Of a stretch of DNA of 9,661 nt, positions 5,993 through 9,661 are shown piece by piece. The stretch is from Deltaproteobacteria bacterium (lineage in GTDB: Bacteria; Myxococcota_A; Polyangia; HGW-17; SLPX01), in the NCBI GenBank assembly GCA_011390535.1, contig JAABSF010000068.1, forward strand, positions 1 to 9,661. The letters run 5' to 3'. The first letter of the stretch is position 1. The number at the start of each line of letters is the position of its first letter. Both the position numbers and the translations under genes were made by a program. The notes beneath the pieces were generated by a model. It was not told where the DNA came from. It did not search any database and saw only the letters and a list, made by a program, of their open reading frames with translations.

Positions 5993-7116
5993 ATCCACCC
6001 TTCACCAGAAGCCGTAGCCGAAGGAAAAATGGGGTCGGCAGCCTCATAGCCGGCTCGGATTCGAAGACCTATGGAACTTGACTCCAGATTGTTTGAAGTC
6101 CTCCTTTTGCGCAGGTTTCTTCGTCTCCGCATCTCATCGATGGGCAAAAGATCCCCTATCAGTCGATCCAAATAAAGCTTACCCACCAGATGATCGAGTT
6201 CATGTTGAAAAATCCTGGCCTCCCATCCTTTTGAGGCAATAGTCTTCTTTTTTCCTTGAAGATCATAATAAACCACATCTACTTCGGCCGAACGGCGGAC
6301 AAGACCTCCATACCCTTTAATGCTCAGACACGCCTCATAATCATCTATAGTCTCTTTCGAATAGCGGACAATCTCGGGATCAAGACAGATCAAAATTGGT
6401 TTTTCCCCGGACTGCAGTTGGACCAAAGCCACTCTCCGGGAAATATCCACCTGAGGAGCGGCAAGCCCTACACCCCCCGACTCTCTCAACGTGGCGCGCA
6501 TCATTTCATCGATTCTCTTTTTCCACTGCATCGACAGCGCGAGCGATGACCTCGCCTTTTTTCGCAACACTGAGTCAGTATTACGGGGATCGCGGGGATC
6601 ACGAGGATTCCACTGAACTATAGGAAGGGTTTGCCTTTCTTTTAAAAGAACTGCCCTTTCACGGGATGTCACCCCGGTGTGAAGGCTTCGCGAACACCCT
6701 GAGACTAAACCAACCAACGAGCTCGCTCCGCTCAAACCAGCGCCGCAAAAAATCAACCAATCTCTTCGACTTAGGCCTGACTCAAAAATAACTTCTGGAT
6801 TCGTGCGCCGATCCATCCCGACCTGCTGCGTTACTCGTCGGTTGACTCCTTTCCCTCCACACCGCCCCCTCCGTCGGTCCGACTGTAAAGCTCCAGCGAA
6901 CTGGACCTTTACAGTAGACGGCCTGAATACGTCAATGTATTGACTAGGACCGAACTCTGTTCGGTCCGTCGACGCCGCTGTAAAAATCCAGCCCACTGGA
7001 TTTGTTACAGCAAGCCGTTCGCCCTCCTCGCGCCTTGCAGGCTGGGCTTGCAGGCCGCGGGCGCCTCGACGCCCTCGGTCCTGCGATCTTATTCTTGAAT
7101 CAGGCCTTATCTTCAT
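5980..7116 (-). CDS. Peptide deformylase-family protein with Tat lipoprotein signal, carrying an in-frame element insertion
   Basis: This 378-residue reading frame ends in a deformylase domain with all three metal and catalytic motifs: GVGLAAPQ (215-222, Gln222), EACLS (261-265, Cys263) and QHELDHL (304-310, His305, Glu306, His309). The second motif is normally EGCLS. Residues 116-141 read SRRDWL, a hydrophobic stretch and VSGC, a twin-arginine plus lipobox signal with Cys141 as lipid site. Residues 4-115 come from a mobile element (6774-7106) and its target duplication. Without it the protein is 266 residues and begins MKISRRDW. Today translation could start at ATG 7116 (GAAGGA 14 bases upstream), giving a long leader that probably hampers export. 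It could also start at ATG 6816 inside the element, which puts the twin arginines at residues 17-18. An exported deformylase is unexpected, because formyl removal from nascent chains is cytoplasmic; the substrate is unknown. First gene of the operon with the peptidase and thiI. Confidence 0.85.
   Translation of the reverse strand: MKIRPDSRIRSQDRGRRGARGLQAQPARREEGERLAVTNPVGWIFTAASTDRTEFGPSQYIDVFRPSTVKVQFAGALQSDRRRGRCGGKGVNRRVTQQVGMDRRTNPEVIFESGLSRRDWLIFCGAGLSGASSLVGLVSGCSRSLHTGVTSRERAVLLKERQTLPIVQWNPRDPRDPRNTDSVLRKKARSSLALSMQWKKRIDEMMRATLRESGGVGLAAPQVDISRRVALVQLQSGEKPILICLDPEIVRYSKETIDDYEACLSIKGYGGLVRRSAEVDVVYYDLQGKKKTIASKGWEARIFQHELDHLVGKLYLDRLIGDLLPIDEMRRRRNLRKRRTSNNLESSSIGLRIRAGYEAADPIFPSATASGEGWICYL
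6580..6606 (-). repeat. 9-bp repeats encoding PRD-PRD-PRN
   Basis: Three 9-bp units on the minus strand (CCTCGTGAT, CCCCGCGAT, CCCCGTAAT) encode residues 171-179, just before the deformylase core begins. Confidence 0.75.
6882..6915. repeat. Palindrome 1 inside the element
   Basis: ACTGTAAAG (6882-6890) pairs with CTTTACAGT (6907-6915). An inner CCAG/CTGG pair continues the stem around a CGAA loop. It resembles palindrome 4 in sequence (CTGTAAA and TCCAG in common). Confidence 0.8.
6931..6944. repeat. Palindrome 2 inside the element
   Basis: GTCAAT (6931-6936) and ATTGAC (6939-6944) are exact inverted copies separated by GT. Confidence 0.6.
6947..6967. repeat. Palindrome 3 inside the element
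   Basis: GGACCGAAC (6947-6955) and GTTCGGTCC (6959-6967) form a perfect 9-bp stem around a TCT loop. Confidence 0.85.
6977..7011. repeat. Palindrome 4 inside the element
   Basis: GCTGTAAAAATCCAG (6977-6991) pairs with CTGGATTTGTTACAGC (6996-7011) with one bulged base and a CCCA loop. Confidence 0.8.
7034..7055. repeat. 9-bp direct repeat inside the element
   Basis: CTTGCAGGC occurs at 7034-7042 and again at 7047-7055, separated by TGGG. Confidence 0.7.
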
Positions 7117-7167
7117 AAAACAGCTCGTTGTCCTTCAGTAAACAAATTAAAACTTCACTCTTTTCTA

Positions 7168-7197
7168 CGGATAAACCCTAAAAACGTCTCACGTCAA
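7168..7197 (-). promoter_or_regulatory. Candidate promoter of the deformylase-like operon
   Basis: On the minus strand TTGACG (7197-7192, five of six consensus) is followed by 18 bases and TATCCG (7173-7168), a weak -10. It would start transcription about 45 bases before ATG 7116. Confidence 0.3.
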
Positions 7198-7199
7198 GA

Positions 7200-7289
7200 A
7201 ACGACTAGATTAGAATACGAGAAGATTAGAAAAAGAAGAGATGACAAAACGAGAAAATGAGAAAACCAAGAGAGATGAAGAAACAATGA
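7200..7289 (+). other. Purine-rich, AT-rich intergenic stretch
   Basis: The non-coding region between the divergent genes is dominated by GA and AAG runs on the plus strand (for example GAAGATTAG and GAGAAAACCAAG). No hairpin or conserved RNA was recognised. Minus-strand readings here are low-complexity Ser/Phe/Leu strings and are not taken as genes. Confidence 0.5.
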
Positions 7290-7298
7290 TGATATAAT
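7290..7298 (+). promoter_or_regulatory. Extended -10 element upstream of the serine hydrolase gene
   Basis: TGATATAAT is a perfect TATAAT (7293-7298) preceded by TGn, as in extended -10 promoters, which need no strong -35. No good -35 was found. The start would be near 7305, leaving a leader of about 90 bases to GTG 7397. Confidence 0.5.
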
Positions 7299-7382
7299 GG
7301 TAAAATCATAATATGCCCTTGGATGCACTAATAACGGTGATAATAGTGGACGAAAATAGATTGTTGGAAAGTAGTGATTGTT

Positions 7383-7393
7383 GGAAGGAAGAG
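7383..7393 (+). promoter_or_regulatory. Ribosome binding site that decides a GTG start
   Basis: GGAAGGAAGAG lies 3-7 bases before GTG 7397, with AGGA in the standard window. The ATG at 7313 has no such site, and the ATG at 7412 is too far away (over 18 bases). Confidence 0.65.
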
Positions 7394-7396
7394 ATT

Positions 7397-8653
7397 GTGA
7401 GACCAAATTGCATGGATGCGTTTTTCAAACCGGTTCTTGTATTGATGTCGGCCCTTTTTGCTTTGGTGGGATTGTTGAGTGGAGGATGCGGAGATGATGT
7501 TTCCGAAGCCTTTGACAGCGGCGTTGTAGACTCCGCGCTTATAGACGGCGAAGCAGATGATGATGCCGGGTTAGGAGATGGCGGCGAGGAAGATGGAGGA
7601 GAGGGAAATGTGTGTCAAGAGCTTGAAAACGCCCTAATGGCGGTGGCCCAAAACTCGGTGGCAAGGGGGCTCGCCACTGGTGTGGACACGCCCCAATGTG
7701 GGCGTTGGGTAGAGACGCTGGGTGAAGCGGAATTTGGAGTCGCGCTCACCCGGGAGCGGCTGTTTCGAATAGCGAGCGTTACAAAGACCTTCACCGCGGC
7801 CACAGTGCTTCTGTTGGCGGAACAGGAGTTGCTTTCTCTGGATGACCCGGTGGATGATTTTGTGACAGGGTTGCCCAACGGCGATTTTATGACAGTACGA
7901 AATCTGTTGCGACATGAAAGCGGGTTGTTTGACATCATAGATGATGAATCTTTCATGCAGCAAGCTTTCGCCGACCCCACCCAACCGGTGAACCCAGAAG
8001 ATATGGTTACCACAGCAGCAGCTCATGGCCCGGTGTTCGAACCCGGAACACAAGTTAGCTATTGCAACACCAACTATCATGTGCTGGGACTGATAATCCA
8101 ACATGTCACAGGGCTGAGCGCGGCTGAAGCCATTGATCAGCAGGTGTTGGACCCCCTATCTTTGACCCGGACGGTGCTGGAAGGTGAGCCGCCCATGTCC
8201 GATGTACTGGTCCCGGGGTTCAGCGCGCAAGGCGAAGATCTGACAGATATCCTACACCCCACAATTCGCTGGACCGCCGGCGCAATGGTAACTTCCATCG
8301 ATGAGCTGCTGAGCTGGACGGCAGGGCTCTACCGTGGGGATCTTTTGGGGCCGGCTTTCCAGACTGCCATGGTAGAGCAGAGTGTGAATATGGGTACATC
8401 GCGCATAGGTCTGGGGGTGGTTATCCGCCATATCGCCGGAGTTGGAGAGGTGTGGGGCCACGGAGGGACAGCGCCCGGCTATCGCGCCCATATATTATAT
8501 TCACCCGATCTGAACGTGGCCGTCACCGTAATGGCCAACGACGCCCAGACCGATGCTGCAACCGTCGCAACCGACCTTCTATCTGCTGCAGCGGTTGTAT
8601 TCCAAGGTGATGATCGATTTCAATCCATCTCAAAAAGAGCCGATCCTATGTAA
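7397..8653 (+). CDS. Class C beta-lactamase-like serine hydrolase, predicted lipoprotein
   Basis: From GTG 7397 the product has 418 residues. Residues 1-30 form a signal peptide (KPVLVLMSALFALVGLL) ending at SGGC, a loose lipobox with Cys31 as lipid site. Residues 32-70 are an Asp/Glu/Gly-rich linker typical of surface lipoproteins in Myxococcota-like bacteria. The catalytic domain carries the three motifs of the family: SVTK (Ser127, Lys130), Tyr-Cys-Asn (Tyr222, Asn224, in SYCNTNYHVLG) and GHGG (His355). LLRHESGL and GTQVSYCN are typical of D-Ala-D-Ala carboxypeptidase and esterase branches of this superfamily (PF00144). Cell-wall carboxypeptidase or esterase activity is possible; antibiotic hydrolysis should not be assumed. 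It is divergent from the deformylase operon and appears monocistronic. Confidence 0.88.
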   Translation: MRPNCMDAFFKPVLVLMSALFALVGLLSGGCGDDVSEAFDSGVVDSALIDGEADDDAGLGDGGEEDGGEGNVCQELENALMAVAQNSVARGLATGVDTPQCGRWVETLGEAEFGVALTRERLFRIASVTKTFTAATVLLLAEQELLSLDDPVDDFVTGLPNGDFMTVRNLLRHESGLFDIIDDESFMQQAFADPTQPVNPEDMVTTAAAHGPVFEPGTQVSYCNTNYHVLGLIIQHVTGLSAAEAIDQQVLDPLSLTRTVLEGEPPMSDVLVPGFSAQGEDLTDILHPTIRWTAGAMVTSIDELLSWTAGLYRGDLLGPAFQTAMVEQSVNMGTSRIGLGVVIRHIAGVGEVWGHGGTAPGYRAHILYSPDLNVAVTVMANDAQTDAATVATDLLSAAAVVFQGDDRFQSISKRADPM

Positions 8654-8668
8654 AACAAGGACTTGTTT
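8653..8668 (+). terminator. Weak hairpin at the stop codon of the serine hydrolase gene
   Basis: AAACAAG and CTTGTTT (8653-8659, 8662-8668) are exact inverted copies. The stem is AT-rich, the loop is tiny and only CTCT follows, so it is at best a poor terminator. Confidence 0.3.
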
Positions 8669-8833
8669 CTCTGGCGGAAACCCGGCGAAAACGACATTCT
8701 AGCATTGTTGCCCCGGTTTCATTTGAACTTAGATACAGCGAAGTCATGATCCGATTGTCGGCTCTGTGTGCTAATGTTGAAACTTATCGTCCTAAGGAGC
8801 CTTATGCGAACAGGTCATGTAAGGTTCTGAAAA

Positions 8834-8859
8834 AGCCGGAGCAGGTAACCGCTCCGGCT
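8834..8859 (-). terminator. Strong GC hairpin with T run on the minus strand
   Basis: AGCCGGAGC (8834-8842) and GCTCCGGCT (8851-8859) form a perfect 9-bp stem around an 8-base loop. On the minus strand the stem is followed directly by TTTTC, the form of a Rho-independent terminator; on plus there is no T run. Which minus-strand transcript it would end is unclear. Confidence 0.5.
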
Positions 8860-9174
8860 ATTCGTCCCATTGTTCTTTCAGAAAAGTAAACAAAATATTT
8901 ATATAATGCTTGAGAGCCTTTTGCGCTGTCGGCAACATCTTCAAATAATTGATGATTTTCAGCAGTAAAGTATAAATTACCCCAAATATGCGACGAAAAA
9001 CAAGGGTTTGATGAGGCATCATCTGAAAATGCCGGATTTTTACCCCAACACATTTACATGAAAAACAAACCGCGCCACTTTGATTCTACAGTCATAGTTT
9101 CAAGCTGATCTGTTCACTCCGAAACCTACAATTATTCTCGTCGGCAGGCTGCAGGGTTTTGCGTCGATAAGGCG

Positions 9175-9196
9175 CCGTCCAGGCACCGTCCAGGCG
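9175..9196. repeat. 11-bp tandem duplication
   Basis: CCGTCCAGGCA (9175-9185) is followed by CCGTCCAGGCG (9186-9196). The unit is not a multiple of three, so it would shift any reading frame crossing it, in keeping with decay. Confidence 0.75.
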
Positions 9197-9313
9197 ATTT
9201 ATTATTCCTGCATGCCGAAGTCTCATATTTCAGAATGCTTCGGCTTTGGTTATCCATTATTGAAGCCTCCAGTGACATTGATCGGCTGGCGCTGGTTTTA
9301 TCCGTATTTTTAG

Positions 9314-9514
9314 ATGGAAAACGAACAAGAAATCGAAAATATTTTTCATAAACTTGTCGATGAACTGAAAAAGGAACTACCTGATTTGGGAAGGAAACTT
9401 GCAGTAGACTCAAAAGCCATCCGTCCTTACGGTAGACCGGTCAAAGATGAAGACAAGAAAGAAAACAAAGACCGACGACGCGACACTGACGAGGAGTGTG
9501 TTTCGGCCAAATGA
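9314..9514 (+). pseudogene. Transposase fragment (DDE type), truncated at both ends
   Basis: The 66-residue reading MENEQEIENIFHKLVDELKK... contains LAVDSKAIRPYGRPVKDEDK and DRRRDTD. This resembles the region around the first catalytic Asp of a family of DDE transposases that reads VDSKAI(x)SYGRPVKDE...DRRxDtDADWG. In intact members the sequence goes on for several hundred residues with ADWGxKTYKG. Here similarity stops after DTD near 9492, and the frame ends after EECVSAK. A TAG lies directly upstream of the ATG, so the N-terminal part is missing or frame-shifted. Assignment is from memory of the motif, not from a search. The stop overlaps the next start as ATGA. Confidence 0.6.
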
Positions 9515-9661
9515 TGGCATGTAAAGAGGGTGAGGAGTGCCCGGATAATGCATGTCCTTTTTACTATTCATCCGACTCTCAAGAAATACACACAATTACC
9601 GATGATGAAGTCGGTGAGTATTCCATAGTGGCTTCTGAACTTATCATCGCGTTGAAGGAAG
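9511..9661 (+). CDS. Small cysteine-rich ORF, 3' end outside the window
   Basis: An open frame from ATG 9511 (a second ATG follows at 9514, and GTG 9496 is also in frame) runs to the window edge, giving 50 residues. It begins MMACKEGEECPDNACPFYYSS, with four cysteines within 15 residues, then an acidic stretch and SIVASELIIALKE. No family is recognised. GAGGAG at 9491-9496 could act as a ribosome site, but the spacing to 9511 (14 bases) is long. Its start overlaps the stop of the transposase fragment by four bases. It could be a genuine gene newly placed next to the insertion scar, or a chance frame. Confidence 0.4.
   Translation, partial: MMACKEGEECPDNACPFYYSSDSQEIHTITDDEVGEYSIVASELIIALKE

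Larger units (their letters stand above)
6774..7106. mobile_element. 333-bp MITE-like non-autonomous element
   Basis: The terminal inverted repeats are AGGCCTGACTCAAAAATAA (6773-6791) against the reverse complement of 7089-7107, AGGCCTGATTCAAGAATAA, matching at 17 of 19 positions. The flanking TTA at 6771-6773 and 7107-7109 fits a 3-bp target duplication. There is no transposase gene inside. The interior carries four hairpin-forming palindromes and is C-rich on the plus strand. It splits the deformylase-like gene after codon 3, and excision with one TTA copy restores the frame exactly. A TNA target would be compatible with an IS5-family mobiliser, but the family is a guess. Confidence 0.85.
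8654..9313. other. 660-bp stretch with no convincing intact gene
   Basis: Two weak readings overlap here. On plus, a frame open from 8653 ends at TAA 8887-8889; its ATG at 8746 gives 47 residues (MIRLSALCANVETY... ending VLSEK). On minus, 9053-8802 gives 83 residues (MCWGKNPAFSDDASS...) with no ribosome site. Both contain the 8834-8859 hairpin, so at most one is real, and neither was recognised. A plus-strand frame open from 9109 to about 9352 passes through MLRLWLSIIEASSD and could be a shifted upstream part of the transposase remnant at 9314. The stretch reads as a decayed insertion zone. Confidence 0.5.

Noticed and set aside
7313..7396. ATG 7313 as start of the serine hydrolase
   Set aside because: It would put 28 polar residues ahead of the signal peptide, lacks a ribosome site and lies only about 15 bases after the -10 box; GTG 7397 has a strong site.
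7615..8104. Minus-strand reading frames of 132 and 156 residues
   Set aside because: They lie opposite the catalytic domain of the serine hydrolase and have no recognisable domain.
9132..9413. 93-residue minus-strand reading frame
   Set aside because: Antisense of the transposase fragment and the decayed region, with no ribosome site and no motif.

Overview
The window looks like a chromosomal segment of a Gram-negative bacterium from the former deltaproteobacterial assemblage (Myxococcota- or Bradymonadota-like). This is inferred from a Hanks-type Ser/Thr kinase with a C-terminal membrane anchor and PEGA-like domain, lipoproteins with Asp/Glu/Gly-rich linkers, LysM and extensin-like envelope proteins, and a two-domain ThiI. 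Base composition is near balanced. No RNA genes, CRISPR arrays or replication origins were seen.

Layout. (1) 1-2802, minus strand: a two-gene unit of a 742-residue Ser/Thr kinase followed with zero spacing by a secreted LysM-type protein that runs off the left edge. (2) 2803-3055: a divergent control region. It holds a candidate kinase promoter with a C-rich spacer and a 12-bp inverted repeat overlapping a promoter that faces right. (3) 3056-3916, plus strand: an unrecognised single-pass membrane protein with 18-bp in-frame repeats. It overlaps tail to tail with thiI. (4) 7116-3870, minus strand: a tightly overlapping three-gene operon of a peptide deformylase-like protein, an extensin-like/M15-type peptidase and ThiI. 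(5) 7117-7396: a divergent intergenic region with candidate promoters. (6) 7397-8653, plus strand: a class C beta-lactamase-like lipoprotein. (7) 8654-9661: a decayed stretch with a strong hairpin, a transposase fragment and the start of a small cysteine-rich ORF that runs off the right edge.

The most striking feature is a 333-bp non-autonomous transposon-like element at 6774-7106. It has 17/19-matching terminal inverted repeats and a TAA/TTA target duplication, and it sits inside the deformylase gene directly after codon 3. Element plus duplication is 336 bp (112 codons) and contains no stop in the gene's frame. Removing it on paper restores MKISRRDWL followed by a lipobox VSGC, which is a textbook Tat lipoprotein signal. 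So a deformylase-family enzyme appears to have been an exported lipoprotein, and it now carries an in-frame element insertion that also offers a new internal start codon.

Much of the gene content concerns the envelope: LysM protein, PEGA kinase, extensin-like peptidase, serine hydrolase and the exported deformylase-like protein. In-frame short tandem repeats recur in four of the genes, which suggests local slippage.
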